Assembly (NCBI GenBank): GCA_008828725.1
Contig: MEHQ01003857.1
Span: 308,192-372,191, forward strand
DNA from: Saccharina japonica
Taxonomy: Eukaryota > Sar > Phaeophyceae > Laminariales > Laminariaceae
Direction: 5' to 3'
Length of the DNA: 64,000 nucleotides
The position numbers and the translations under genes were made by a program. This document shows positions 22,601 to 31,479 of the stretch, one piece after another. Below the pieces are notes generated by a model, which saw only the letters and a list, made by a program, of their open reading frames with translations, ran no database searches and was not told the origin of the DNA. Each line of letters starts with the position of its first letter. The stretch's first letter is position 1.

Positions 22601-25600
22601 TTCATTATAATCCGATTCAATTGCATTATATTCCGATTGGATTGCAATGCGAGAGACGAAATCTCGACGGAAACTGCGTCTCGGCAGTTTCGTAGTACGC
22701 TCGTTTTTTACTCCCTTCTGCGATGATCGTTGTTAACGGCTACTTTCGTTATGTGCACTTGTTTTGATAGATGGTCGATGATGCCATACATGCATATTGG
22801 GTGGGGGGTGAGCCTGTCTATGCATGAGTGGACGGTTGACTTATTTATGAAGTATGTGGTGAACTTTTGCTTGTTCCTATCCATGAACCAGTGCTGCGAA
22901 AAGCTGGGCGCGGGAGAGATCCTGCTGAACTGCGTCGACATGGACGGGCAGAAGGACGGGTTCGACTTGGGCTTGGTGAAGGTGATACCCTATTTATGCA
23001 ATTCATCTACTAATAGACTATTCATCTGTTCATCTAGACTACTCATCTGTTCATCTAGACTTATCATGTGTTCATGTGTTGGTTCTGTTGATCTACGGTA
23101 GACTGTTTTATTCCTTCATCTATACATCTAGACTAACAATCTACTAGTGGTTTATTAATGTGTTCATAAGTGTTGGATATCGAAACACGGGGATATCAGG
23201 AGGTGGAGGGAAAAACACGTTCGATACGATAAACCTTGGCATCGAAAGTTCGATAGTCCGATATACCGAAACTTTGGGGTACAACATTCAACACTACTCG
23301 TACTCGTAGTGTTCATGTGTTCATAGGCTAGCTTGCGGCAGTGCTTCATTTTCCCGTCGTCCGCGGTTTTCCTCTCGCCCACGCTCGTGACCCAAGAAAG
23401 TGATCTACTCCCGTCGTCTAAAAGCATTTTTCGCGTTGGTACCGTACGAGTGTAGGACGCAAGATAACAAGAATTTCCGAGCCGAATTTCTCCGAAAGGA
23501 GAGGTTCGCCCACAGCAGAAATCATGGCTCTGGGGAGGTTTCGTCGTGACCTTTCCGTACACGCATCGCTTGGCTTTCCCCCTTTCCCCGCTGTGAAGAA
23601 AATTCGATCGGAAATGCGCCCAAGGGGGTGTGTTACCTTACTATTACTGTTAGTATCGCACGTGTGATACGGTATACTGGTGTATCGGTGTACTAGTGTT
23701 CTGGTGTACAGCGGTACTGGTATATGCATAGGCATTTATATGAATGTGCGGGTGTTTGTGCATTGGTGTTTTTGACTGCCTCATAGCTGCTTGGGAGGGG
23801 GTGGGTTTTCTTTGGCCTGGTGGGTACTTGTTGGGGTGGAGGTTAGCGCTGGTCTCGATGCATACCTGAACGAAATTTCTCATACCAACCCGGAGGTGGA
23901 ATGGAGTAGAGTGGTACAGCAGTACGTAGTCTAGTACAGCAGCACAATACTCGTAGTGGCGCATAATGTAGCACTGCACATATCAGGGTAACAGCGAGAA
24001 TATTCGTAGCGCAGCAGTAGTATCACAGCCTGCGTTATCAGTGTGGCAACGTCAACATGAGTATTATTTTTATTCGTAGTACAATCAAGACTGCGACACG
24101 TACTTGAAACTTGTGCGAGTTGATCCGGAGAGTATTGCACATAGGGTAGTGATCTCTCTACAGTGCAATAGTGCCGGTTGCCCGCTGAAGAGCATGTAAC
24201 ATCGCTTGGCACACAGATGGGATTCACTAGTGTGGTAGTGTGCGGAGTATTGCCGATTGTGCCGGTATTGTTGACTGGCGCATACCGGTGCTATAGAGGG
24301 ACTGCTACTGTACCATACGTAGCAACAACAAGCAGCAATGTCAGGTTAGCAATGCCAGTTTCAAGTAGCACTATCTACAAACTAGTCTACTCTATACCGG
24401 TATCGTTTTTTTCTCGGGTTTCGTTTGCTATTCAGCAATAACGTGCCGGACATATTTCTATCTGGCGCCAGTTGAATACTCGTACATGCTCGTGACGCGA
24501 GAGCTGACCCGAAACAACCGATTCTATTGCTCACGCCCAGTCCCATAGTAGTATTCCAACATGTACGTACTGGTTAGACACCTTTTCATATCGTCTCCCC
24601 GAAAACGGCAAATACCTAATAGCAGGGCTGCTCACGAGTGGGGTCGGGTCGGGTTGGGTCAGGTGACTCGATCCGACCTTACACGCGAGTTTTGACCCAA
24701 GCCGTGCACAGCCCTGGTCAGTTCGTTGCAAAGTCGCATTCCTAACGGTAAATTTTCCTACTTCGTGTTGACCCTCTAGGATTGGAACTGACGGTGTACT
24801 TTCGTACCGACCCTCTGCTTTTTTGCCTGCATCGTAACTTGTTGGGCTTGCTCGGACACGTCGGTGTGATGTTGTGACTGTGTGCTGGTGTGGTGTTGTG
24901 GTTGGAGGGCAGGCTGTGATGGACGCTGTGACGATTCCCGTCATCGCTTCGAGCGGAGCAGGGTCGGCAGAGCACTTCTCGGAGGTTTTCAAGGTCACCG
25001 GCGTGCAGGCGGTGAGTCTTCGGGGCACAAGGGAAGAGGGGAAGGGGACAGGGGACAACGGAAAAGAGGACAGCGGGTAGAGGGTTTAGGGCAAGGGAAA
25101 AGGGGGAATGGGGTAGAATATAGCGGATTGGGGACAGTAGATATGGGAAAGAGGAAAAACGGCAGAGGGTAGTGAAAGGGGAAAGGTTGGTAGAGGGTAC
25201 AGGACAGGGGACTCAGGACAGTAGGACAGTAGACACCCCACCAATCGATAATATGCCGACACTATACAGGGTGACATTAATGAATTCATCACTTGAGTAA
25301 GTGTGAATGCATTCATTCACTGTTTAGGAGATGGTATAGGAAAGAAAAAAGGGAGCAGGAGACAACGAACAACATATATAGCAGGCTGTTCTCCCCCCTC
25401 CCCCCTACGGTTCGTGCTTTGCACTTGTATCGCGAGGAGGCTTCAGCCCCTTCTTCCCTCGTCGACTCGTGTCGAATGCTACTGCCTGGTCGTACATACA
25501 GCTTTTTATACACAGTGGTATCATGGAACTCCCTTTATTCTGTGCTGGAGGCATGAAGCCTCCGCCCCCACCATTGTCGCCTTTTCGCCTATTTTTGCTA

Positions 25601-26159
25601 TGTACGTATTTCATTGTCGTTGCTGTGCTGAACATTTTTTTTATATAACCTCCTCCAGCCCCCATCACGGTGCCTCAGACTGCTTTACAACGCATTTTTT
25701 TCTATAACTACTATTACGACGCGCCGAGCTATGAGTGGCATCGTGCCATCTTGATGGTGTCATCTTGATGGTGTCATCTTGATGGTGTCATCTTGATTGT
25801 GTTATCTTGATGGTGTCATCTTGATTGTGTCATCTTGATGGTGTCATCTTGATGTTGTCATCTTGATGGTGTTATCTTGATGGTGTCCTCTTGATGGTGT
25901 CATCTTGATGGTGTCATCTTGATTGTGTATATTGATGGTATCATCTTGATGGTGTCATCTTGATGGTGTCCTCTTAAATGCTATCAAACCTACAGGTACT
26001 GTACCTAATCAAGTGGAATCTTGCCGCGCTTTTGTTTTTTGCCCGATGTTTCTCCAACAGGCGCTGGCGGCAGGAATTTTCCACCGCAAAGAAGTTTCCG
26101 TGTCGGAGGTAAAGAACTACCTCGCGGAGAACGGAGTGCCGGCCAGGAGAGCCGCCTGA
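7642..26159 (+). CDS. HIS7: Imidazole glycerol phosphate synthase, fused HisH-HisF (14 clean exons)
   Basis: Bifunctional histidine-biosynthesis enzyme. The HisH glutaminase releases ammonia, and the HisF barrel uses it with PRFAR to give imidazole glycerol phosphate plus AICAR. In algae and plants it is normally a plastid enzyme. Exons: 7642-7773, 8110-8196, 10067-10188, 11724-11859, 13751-13902, 15563-15685, 16618-16705, 17157-17240, 18644-18733, 20507-20536, 21983-22141, 22892-22981, 24913-25011 and 26061-26159. All junctions are GT-AG and phases agree, giving 1,491 nt (496 residues plus TGA). HisH occupies about residues 1-160, with PGVG, nucleophile Cys40 (GICLGMQ) and His153/Glu155 (QFHPEKS). 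A Gly/Asp-rich linker spans about 170-197. HisF follows, with Asp208 (ACLDV) and Asp345 (SVDPRR). The HisH start lies upstream (see 3302-3388 and 5642-5690). About 20 residues expected between exons 9 and 10 were not found. Coding is about 8% of the span. The family call is firm; the N-terminus and one junction are open. Confidence 0.95.
7774..8109 (+). other. HIS7 intron with a sense dispersed repeat against the acceptor
   Basis: 336 bp. Its 5' part has a short duplication (GGTATGTAGGTGCGACATCTG-like). About 7880-8057 is a sense copy of the poly-C-tailed dispersed repeat, whose C/T-rich end leads into the acceptor at 8109. Confidence 0.7.
7880..8057 (+). repeat. Poly-C-tailed dispersed repeat, sense copy next to acceptor
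   Basis: Has CTCCGTCTCGAAAGGGAGGCG and GGTCATACGACTACGGCC-type words and ends GAGTAC + C run. It lies about 50 bp before the acceptor at 8109. Confidence 0.85.
8110..8196 (+). CDS. HIS7: HIS7 exon: HisH middle segment
   Basis: 29 codons, [16 protein letters not shown] to FDPTK, phase 0 at both ends. It matches the segment that follows the catalytic Cys motif in plant and algal fusions. Confidence 0.93.
8197..8553 (+). other. HIS7 intron, unassigned part
   Basis: No coding signal or known family recognised. Weak internal repetition around CAGTAGAAACGGTAGATACAG-like words and the pair GTTGAAAAGCGGTG. Confidence 0.5.
8554..8790 (+). repeat. CTGATAGGCTA minisatellite
   Basis: About twenty imperfect copies of an 11-12 bp unit in a HIS7 intron. 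Confidence 0.9.
8790..9073 (+). repeat. MITE-like element, diverged copy
   Basis: Starts GACGCATGCCACGGTAGGGG with GAGGAGCTC downstream and ends CGTAGCACTCGTC. The ends match the inverted termini of the family; the middle is diverged. Confidence 0.6.
9340..9600 (+). repeat. Poly-C-tailed dispersed repeat, two-module sense copy
   Basis: Module A from GAGCGCTCAAATGTGGG to GAGTACACC + C. Module B from CTTGGTGCTAGCAATG through CCGTCCCGGCATTG to a C run near 9600. Confidence 0.85.
9738..10062 (+). repeat. GAT/GGT trinucleotide tract abutting a splice acceptor
   Basis: About 325 bp of imperfect GATGATGGTGAT repeat immediately before exon 10067. The poly-Asp and poly-Met frames are not coding. Confidence 0.92.
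10067..10188 (+). CDS. HIS7: HIS7 exon: HisH HIGWN segment
   Basis: 40 codons plus 2 nt (phase 2 exit). [11 protein letters not shown] and [10 protein letters not shown] are conserved HisH segments. The acceptor ATGAAG ends at 10066 and directly abuts a long GAT repeat, so it has no polypyrimidine tract. Donor GTGAGT. Confidence 0.93.
10189..11723 (+). other. HIS7 intron with repeats
   Basis: Holds the sense partner of the 790-1130 repeat (10250-10535), a fold-back element at 10640-10735 (AAACATACAGACCGTTTG arms) and a sense module B dispersed repeat at 11530-11695. Remainder unassigned. Confidence 0.6.
11530..11695 (+). repeat. Poly-C-tailed dispersed repeat (module B), sense copy against acceptor
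   Basis: CGACTCGCCGAACACGTCACG through GGGATGCGAGGGTCTATAG to GTACGAC + C/T tail. The tail runs straight into the acceptor at 11723. Confidence 0.85.
11724..11859 (+). CDS. HIS7: HIS7 exon: HisH catalytic His-Glu
   Basis: Completes a split Ser codon, then 45 codons from PENEEWVL to QFHPEKSGK, including the catalytic His and Glu of the triad. Phase 0 exit, donor GTGATG. Confidence 0.95.
12130..12355. repeat. CCACACCA low-complexity tract
   Basis: C/A-rich simple sequence inside the HIS7 intron 11860-13750. Confidence 0.85.
12440..12895. repeat. TTGAGCTATTGGC and GACTACTACT minisatellites
   Basis: About six copies of a 13-bp unit (12440-12540), then about 25 copies of a 9-10 bp TACTGACTA unit (12590-12895), partly in a higher-order duplication. 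Confidence 0.9.
13306..13430 (+). repeat. CCGTAGTGGGGGA dispersed repeat
   Basis: Shares GCGAGTCGACGAGGGAAG and CTTCTCGCCATAAAA with the copy at 14008-14175 in the next intron. Preceded at 13195-13290 by the TTTCGACGAAATCCTCG family. Confidence 0.7.
13751..13902 (+). CDS. HIS7: HIS7 exon: HisH end, Gly/Asp linker, start of HisF
   Basis: 50 codons plus 2 nt. [10 protein letters not shown] closes HisH. A low-complexity Gly/Asp-rich linker of about 28 residues follows, then KRVVACLDV opens the HisF barrel with its first catalytic Asp. Phase 2 exit through GATGTCAG|GTTCGA. Confidence 0.94.
13903..15562 (+). other. HIS7 intron with degenerate tandem repeat
   Basis: 14008-14175 is a CCGTAGTGGGGGA-type repeat. 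About 14590-15440 is a very degenerate array of GCATCAAAATGGT and GTGCCTTTGGCTT words. A fold-back element with CGAAATATTCGG / TATATTTCGG ends lies near 15145-15210. Confidence 0.65.
15563..15685 (+). CDS. HIS7: HIS7 exon: His[16 protein letters not shown]
   Basis: Opens with G completing Arg, then 40 codons and 2 nt. [15 protein letters not shown] and [10 protein letters not shown] are hallmark segments of eukaryotic HisF. Donor GTAACC. Confidence 0.96.
15686..16617 (+). other. HIS7 intron
   Basis: Mostly unassigned. CGAAC pentamer repeat at 16333-16359 and a TTG microsatellite at 16580-16610 just before the acceptor. Confidence 0.6.
16618..16705 (+). CDS. HIS7: HIS7 exon: His[16 protein letters not shown]
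   Basis: 1 + 29 codons ending DDIPMLK, phase 0 exit. The acceptor TGTGAAG lies right behind a TTG microsatellite, which appears to serve as the pyrimidine-rich tract. Confidence 0.95.
16780..16908 (+). repeat. GGGTA pentanucleotide array
   Basis: About 24 near-perfect units inside the 451-bp HIS7 intron 16706-17156. Potential G-quadruplexes on the + strand. Confidence 0.92.
17157..17240 (+). CDS. HIS7: HIS7 exon: His[11 protein letters not shown]
   Basis: 28 codons, phase 0 at both ends. [19 protein letters not shown] is the phosphate-binding VGGGI region of the barrel. Confidence 0.95.
17241..17884 (+). other. HIS7 intron, unassigned part
   Basis: No family recognised. Confidence 0.4.
17885..18640 (+). 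repeat. CGACCTACTGTGCC minisatellite ending at a splice acceptor
   Basis: About 35 imperfect units of roughly 20 bp (TTTTCGCGACCTACTGTGCC type) with a higher-order duplication at 18190-18600. It runs up to the acceptor at 18643, and its T runs probably act as the pyrimidine tract. Confidence 0.92.
18644..18733 (+). CDS. HIS7: HIS7 exon: His[16 protein letters not shown]
   Basis: 30 codons, phase 0 at both ends: [19 protein letters not shown] to DAVYAAE. Donor GTGAGC. In homologues about 20-24 further residues (ending ISRxYGxQ) precede the next recognised exon. Confidence 0.95.
18734..20506 (+). other. HIS7 intron region that should contain a missing short exon
   Basis: CTTCATACAATTC repeats at 19150-19300. 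A roughly 60-bp C/T-rich tandem array (CTCTTTTCGCTCGCGACG core) at 19360-20110. A tRNA-like stretch (GCAGTGGTTAGAGCAATC) at about 20355-20415. No sequence encoding the expected ISRxYGxQ segment was recognised. Confidence 0.6.
19360..20110 (+). repeat. C/T-rich tandem array
   Basis: Units of about 55-65 bp with CTCGCGACGTTCTCATC and ATCATTCCCCTC, degenerating at the 5' end. Confidence 0.85.
20507..20536 (+). CDS. HIS7: HIS7 micro-exon: His[11 protein letters not shown]
   Basis: 30 nt, phase 0, ending at a strong donor (AGG|GTGAGC). It carries the second catalytic Asp of HisF. The acceptor is uncertain: the drawn site follows AAAAACAG in purine-rich DNA. The frame is also open upstream as RRYPEKQKQ, which resembles the SRxYGxQ expected there, so the true exon may begin earlier. 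Confidence 0.85.
20581..20690 (+). repeat. TGATCTGTA 9-bp array
   Basis: Eleven to twelve near-perfect copies in a HIS7 intron, followed by the GATCTAGATC-type dispersed repeat (20700-20930) shared with 430-690. Confidence 0.93.
20931..21982 (+). other. HIS7 intron, remaining part
   Basis: A diverged small inverted-repeat element near 21335-21420 (AATAATCAGGAC / GTCCTGATTACTATG). Remainder unassigned. Confidence 0.5.
21983..22141 (+). CDS. HIS7: HIS7 exon: His[13 protein letters not shown]
   Basis: 53 codons, phase 0 at both ends: [10 protein letters not shown] to [20 protein letters not shown] is diagnostic of eukaryotic HisF. Acceptor TATCCCCAG, donor GTACAC. Confidence 0.95.
22142..22891 (+). 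other. HIS7 intron
   Basis: About 22225-22312 is a TTTCGACGAA / ACAGCTG repeat shared with 13195-13290 and 51885-51960. Remainder unassigned. Confidence 0.5.
22892..22981 (+). CDS. HIS7: HIS7 exon: His[16 protein letters not shown]
   Basis: 30 codons, phase 0 at both ends. The GAGEILLNC strand and the [13 protein letters not shown] region are well conserved. Donor GTGATA. Confidence 0.95.
22982..24912 (+). other. HIS7 intron
   Basis: TTCATCTGTTCATCTAGACT repeats at 22990-23080. The rest shows no family I can name. Confidence 0.5.
24913..25011 (+). CDS. HIS7: HIS7 exon: His[11 protein letters not shown]
   Basis: 33 codons, phase 0 at both ends, [17 protein letters not shown] to VTGVQA. It holds the C-terminal phosphate-binding Ser-Gly loop. 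Donor GTGAGT. Confidence 0.95.
25012..26060 (+). other. Last HIS7 intron
   Basis: Purine-rich GGACAGGGGACA DNA (25020-25230), a reverse CCGTAGTGG-type repeat (25395-25480) and a 14-bp minisatellite (25735-25975). Confidence 0.65.
25735..25975 (+). repeat. GATGGTGTCATCTT 14-bp minisatellite
   Basis: About 16 copies with point variants. Confidence 0.93.
26061..26159 (+). CDS. HIS7: HIS7 last exon and stop
   Basis: 32 codons and [15 protein letters not shown] then [12 protein letters not shown]. This is the usual C-terminal helix of HisF. Acceptor TCTCCAACAG. Confidence 0.95.
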   Translation, partial: ALAAGIFHRKEVSVSEVKNYLAENGVPARRAA

Positions 26160-27195
26160 TCCTTGCCGATGTCAACCTTTCGCCTATATGCCCTGGTAGA
26201 TTGTTTCGCCCGCCTCGGGCATTCACAGTTAATTTCTGCAGCTTGCGGCGAGCAGATTGCGGGCTGCCGTTTCCTGTTCTTAGTTTGCAGTTTCCAGTTC
26301 GTAGTTCGCAGGTAGGAGTTTACAGGTTGTAGTATGTGTGTGTGCAGGTGGTGCAGGTTCTAGGTTCCAGATTGCAGGTTGTAGCTGGCAGTTATAATAG
26401 CAGTTTGCAATTGGCGGTGTACAAGTTGGGCAGGGCGCAGGCTGTGCATGTTGCAAGTAGCAGGCTGTCCCCCTGGGGCAGGTTGTGTTGGGCATGTAGG
26501 TTGTAGGCGGTGCGGGCTGTGCAGGTTCCAGCGTGTTCCAGGCTGTCCAGGTTCCAGGTTGCAGGCTGCGCTGCCAACAGAGCTAGCTTACAGGTTGTAG
26601 CTTGCAATTAGCAGGCTGCTGCTGGCAGTTCGCAGAGTGTGCAACTTGCAGCGTGCAGGCTGTCCTGGCTGTGCAGTTTGTGCCTGTTCTGTAGGTTGCA
26701 GACCGTATAATATAGGTTCCAGGTTGCAGGCTGTGGGGGTTCTAGGTTACAGCTGGCAGCTTGGGGCTTGCGGCTTGCGGCGTGAAGGTTCTACAGCAGG
26801 GAGGATGTTTGTGATGAATGATGGTTGTGATGGATGATGGATGATGGAGGATGTTTGTGATGGGTGTCACGATAGGCTAAGCACTTTTCGACCAAACTAT
26901 TAATAGTATGTTTGACTGAGGAAAGTTCTCAAATGAGGAACTGCCCAATAAGGCAGTGTGTGCCTTATCGTTGTTTTTTTCCCAACATTTGTTTTCGATA
27001 TAAACCTATACGCTATGGGGTTGCTCATTATTAGGTTAAAGTTAAGTGTACACTTTTTCTGAAACCCGTTTTTGGGCGACTTACTAATAGTACTAACAGT
27101 ACTAATAGTGCTAATTGTACTAATGGTACTAACAGTTACTACTCGTAATAGTACTAATAGTACCAATAGTACTAATAGTACTAGTAGTACTAATA
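26160..27195. repeat. HIS7 downstream DNA: GCAGGTTGCAGG and ACTAATAGT repeats
   Basis: About 26270-26800 is a degenerate G/T-rich array around GCAGGTT and its variants. About 27080-27190 is a 9-bp ACTAATAGT array. The HIS7 3' UTR must start here; no clear polyadenylation signal was picked. Confidence 0.75.
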
Positions 27196-27959
27196 TTATA
27201 GAGTTCTATACTATTACTCAAATGACAGGCCTCAGGAAAGTTGGAGGTCACACCCCTTACCGTAACATAGGCGTCGGTTCAGGTTGTAAGTTGCATGTAG
27301 CAGTTGGCAGGTTGGCAGTTTTTTAGGTTGGCAACTTTGAAGGTCGTGCAGGTTGCAGGTTTGCAGGAGGTACTGTACCGTACCTTCTCCGCATGTCTGG
27401 CACTTGTGCAACACGGTAGTCACACGATAGTCACACGATAGGTCCTTCTAACTTTCAACGGCGGCACGCTGACAGCAGACCAGTGCAGGCTGACAGCGGG
27501 TATTTGATTTTGCCACTGTACAATAGAATGTGGTCTGGTGTTTTCTAGGACCCGATGGGGGCGCCAGGGATGCTCTTGGAAGGCTTACAGAGGGTATCGG
27601 CAAAAGTCGTATCGCGTATTACTTAAATTCTATCTATCTATCTATCTATCTACAGCACAGATAATCTCGTTCCTCACCTACCGTTGTGAGAGAGTGTGCA
27701 GAGTCTACATAGTACAGATCCAACCCAGGAAATATGTGCTAGATCATGCAGATTAAACAGATCCCACCCGGCCACATGATCTACCTCACACGAGATCGGG
27801 AATAGGCCTGCCTGGCAAGGTCTACTGCTTATAGATAATGAAGTGGGGGTCGATGATCTGTCCGCGGTGTTTACTAGTTTGCGCTCCATGGTGACCCCCT
27901 CTATGGGTGTTACGGGACCTCTACTTGTTTGGGCGGTTCTCACAGTAGACCGTAGACTT
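27196..27959. other. Intergenic DNA
   Basis: CTAT repeat at about 27630-27655. A GATCATGCAG / CCACCCGG stretch at 27700-27880 belongs to the GATC-rich family. No gene. Confidence 0.5.
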
Positions 27960-28800
27960 TGAACAGGGGTTACGGTTACGGAATATTGTTTTGGCAGGAT
28001 AACACCACAATGTGTTCTTGTGAAAAATCTAGGTGACTTATGACGATGTTATGGCGGGACCATAAATATCACAATGTGTTGTTGCGGCAAGTCTAAGTTA
28101 CGGGACTATGTCATGACAGGATCATGTCACAATGGTTTCTTGTCGCAAAGCTAGGTTACGGGACTCTGTTATGGTAGGGTGAGGTGACGGGATCGTCCTT
28201 ATGGCTGAGGGTTAGGGCCACAGGACGTTGTTTGTCGTATGGCGAGGTCACGGGACTTTCTCATGTCAGGGTCTGGTTACGGGACGTTGTTATCGCAGAG
28301 TCGTGTTATTTGACGCTGATATTTTGCAGGTTCAAAGGACAGGACGTATTTTAGCAGGACCATGTTACGGGACGCCATTTCAGCAGGGTCGTGCTACTCT
28401 GTTTCAGCAGGGTCTGGTTACGGGACGTTGTTATCGCAGAGTCAGTCGTGTGGCTATTAGACGCTTACGGCAGTCATGCGACAGGATCCTAACCCTAACC
28501 CCAAGTTTTTTTTAGCAGAGCCATGTTATCGGACGCTGTTTTTGCAGGGGTAGGGTTAGGGGACGTTCTTATGACAGGGTACTGTTACTTCGTAGCCGTT
28601 GTTATTCCCTCGTCAAATGTCCCAATGAGGGAAAGCGGGGGAAAGGGGAGGGGGGCTTGGAAGGATAGAAAGGGCGTTTCGTTGGGTCGACGAATGCGGG
28701 CAGATTCTGGTTCTAAGGACCTTGTTATCGCAGGGACAGTTATGGGACGTTGCTATAGCAGGTTCATGTTACAGCCTTTTTTTCATAGCGACAGGATAAA
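27960..28800. repeat. Degenerate GGGACGTTGTTAT array
   Basis: More than fifteen diverged units of roughly 40-60 bp with GTTACGGGAC and GCAGG words. Confidence 0.75.
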
Positions 28801-29403
28801 TTGACGACATGTTGTTGTCGAAGGGTCCGGCCATATGACGGGACGTCTGGAACTGACCACTTGACGATTTTTGTGGGCGTCGTAGACAATTGCGTGAGCC
28901 GTTGCCTGGCACCAACAAACTCTTATTATAATGTCTCATGCTACGAGAGAGCTATGCTTATGACGACACCCACGCTTTCGCTCTAATCCTCCCCCGCCCC
29001 CCCGGCCGTCTACGGGTATGTGTGCTGCAGTCGAGTAGTAACAACATCTCAACAAATAGTGTAGGGAGTTGCGAAGCGAGCAGCCGAATTTCACGGCCAC
29101 CCTAGGGTATGTACCCCAAATATAGAGCATGCCCTCTCCGAGCTGAGATGGGCGAGGTCGGAGATCCGCGCCTTCCGGCCGAAAATGCCACACGTTTTTT
29201 CGCGGAGAACAGCGTTCAGAGCAAGATCCAACGTCGACATGCCACGCAGACATGCGGTACCTGCTCGCCGGAATACTGACCTACTGTATCTCACAGGTAC
29301 ATCTATCTACAGTAGGTGTGTACGCACAGTAGCGACATGGAATGTCCTACAGCGCGATGGTATCGCTATCGACAAGGGCACCACCTTCTCGTCGACAGCA
29401 CCC
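28801..29403. other. Intergenic DNA
   Basis: Nothing recognised. A 67-codon open stretch on the minus strand (29091-29294) has no known motif. Confidence 0.4.
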
Positions 29404-29671
29404 TATGCTACGACGGTAGCCTGCATGCAGGTGCACTGCTTTTTTTCTGAGGGCGATCACTTGAGGCACTCTATGTCTCAACCGAAAACTGTGTTCTCTA
29501 GCGAAAATAAAAGTGCCACCTTAAGTATCAAACAAAAAATAGTGCGACATAATAATGACACCATTCCGACGATTTTGGGTTGAGAAGCCCTTACTACTAT
29601 TAATAGATCATTCAGAAACGAGCGTTTCAGCCAAAAAAAGGTATACCTCTACCTCTATCGTAGCACGCGTC
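29404..29671 (+). repeat. MITE-like element with short insertion
   Basis: Starts GCTACGACGGTAG, carries GGGCGATCACTTGAGG and TTCCGACGATTTTGGGTT, and ends CTACCTCTATCGTAGCACGCGTC. About 15 bp around TACTATTAATAG interrupt a conserved stretch near 29595. Confidence 0.75.
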
Positions 29672-29674
29672 ACT

Positions 29675-29820
29675 CTCTACCTCATGCTACCTTATGCTAC
29701 CTTATGCTACCTCATGCTACCTCATGCTACCTCATGCTACCTTATGCTACCTTATGCTACCTTATGCTACCTTATGCTACCTTATGCTACCTTATGCTAC
29801 CTTATGCTACCTTATGCTAC
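29675..29820 (+). repeat. CTTATGCTAC 10-bp array
   Basis: About fourteen near-perfect copies. Confidence 0.95.
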
Positions 29821-31479
29821 TCTTCCGGAGGGGGTGTTGCATACTATAATAACCAGACAAGATGTCACCGAATACGATCGTATGTAAAGTACTCAATTTT
29901 TCGCCTGCAGAGATCTAGCTACGGCTTTGTAGCTCCGGCTAGGTAGAGGAGCTGGCTCTAGAGCAAGCTAAAGGAGCTGCGTACAACGGGCTGTACCTAG
30001 AGGAGCTGACTAAAGGAGCGAGCGAGAGCAATCGTAGAGAGCGCATTTTGGTGTGCTGATGCGCTGACTAAGTACATGCCAGTACCTGGTACCTGTCATG
30101 GTCTAGCAGGTTACAGGTTGCCTATTCTTGCCAACGTATGAATATTGTACAGTAGTAGCGACACCTCTTGTGTACCGATACTCTCCCTCCATTGAGCACG
30201 TGCTATTAATACACTATAGCCTTGCAGGCTATCGCCTCTCCCCCGTCTAACCAAGAGAGGAGAGGGGCGTCTTGCCCACTACTTTTCGCTGACTACGTAG
30301 TCTACCTGTCGCGGTATATCTGTTTCTATCCTTTCTAACGAAGAGGTGATGGTGGTGCCATGTGCGCTGCTTCTCCGCAACTCTTCTCAAGCTCAACTTT
30401 TCGACGGTAGTGTCACTTTCTACTATTCATACCACACCCCTCGCCTTTCGACACTCAATAACTAGACAGAGCTATACACCACTACCTATAGCTACACGTA
30501 GCCAGACCTGCAGCCATAGTATGGTTTTCGTTCCAAAGCCCCCCCTAAGGAGCATTATCATACCAGGTATTCAACAAGGAATGCGTCCAGTCCTGTCCTC
30601 ACTCTAAAGCACCCCCCCAGCAGTATCATCATATTTATCGCTGGATACTTCCCAACTTGCCATCTAAAGCACCCCGCACATGTCACTATCATATCAAGCC
30701 CACGCAGCCAATTTAACTCTGTGAACCCCTCTGGGGCCCAGATATAGCGGACAGGACAATGACAAGTGCTGTGGTCTCACCAACCACCCTCGATAACATT
30801 AAGGTATGAGAGCGCCGTACAAAAGTAGTATCCGTGTAATACACAGCGCATCTGTCGTACAATTAATTGCGTTGTTCCCTCTTATGGTATACACCCCACC
30901 CCAGCCGCCTACCAATAGCCAATAAACTACTTTTAGTCGACGCGGTAATCGTCACGTTTTCCCCACAGACTGTCCTCTAAATCCTTAAAGGGGTTAATGG
31001 GTATACGTTTCCCCTGATTATTTTTGTTAGTCTAACCCCTCCTGGAATCCCCACGCTTCGGGAGCAAACCTCTTGAAAATAGAGCAGAGTTTTTGGTGCA
31101 GACGTAAGTTTCTTGTTTTTTAACGCATGCACCTCGAGCGAGGGTACGGGGGAGGGGGAGAGGGGCACTGCAGTAAAACACCACTAGGGTACTGTGGTAG
31201 TAAGCATGCAAGGGGCCGTGCAACTCTAGGAGTTGCGCCTTCGACGTGTGCTTCGATTGATCGGGCACTGTGGTAGTAAGCATGATAGGATTTGTAGGCT
31301 GGTGAGCTTTCTGATTGATCGGGCCCCTTAACAACCGCTACTGCTTTTCATTATTACTAGCGGTACAGCCACGGCTCCGCCCGTGGTGCTAGATTTGCGT
31401 TTCCCATAGTAGTATGTAAGTTCCTGGTGTGGTACATAGCACTCGCATTAACAGTGTGCTGTGATGTACCACTCTGAAC
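29821..31479. other. Intergenic DNA
   Basis: AGGAGCTG-rich stretch at 29930-30030. Pairs of CCCCTAAAGCACC words at 30540-30700. No gene or named family. Confidence 0.4.

Noticed and set aside
23164-23562. 132-codon minus-strand frame
   Set aside because: No recognisable motif, inside a HIS7 intron, and no splice or start support. Possibly an old transposon piece.
24531-25058. 175-codon minus-strand frame
   Set aside because: Antisense shadow of the HIS7 exon 24913-25011; no independent motif.
29091-29294. Minus-strand frame that looks somewhat protein-like
   Set aside because: Short, no motif, no conserved context visible.
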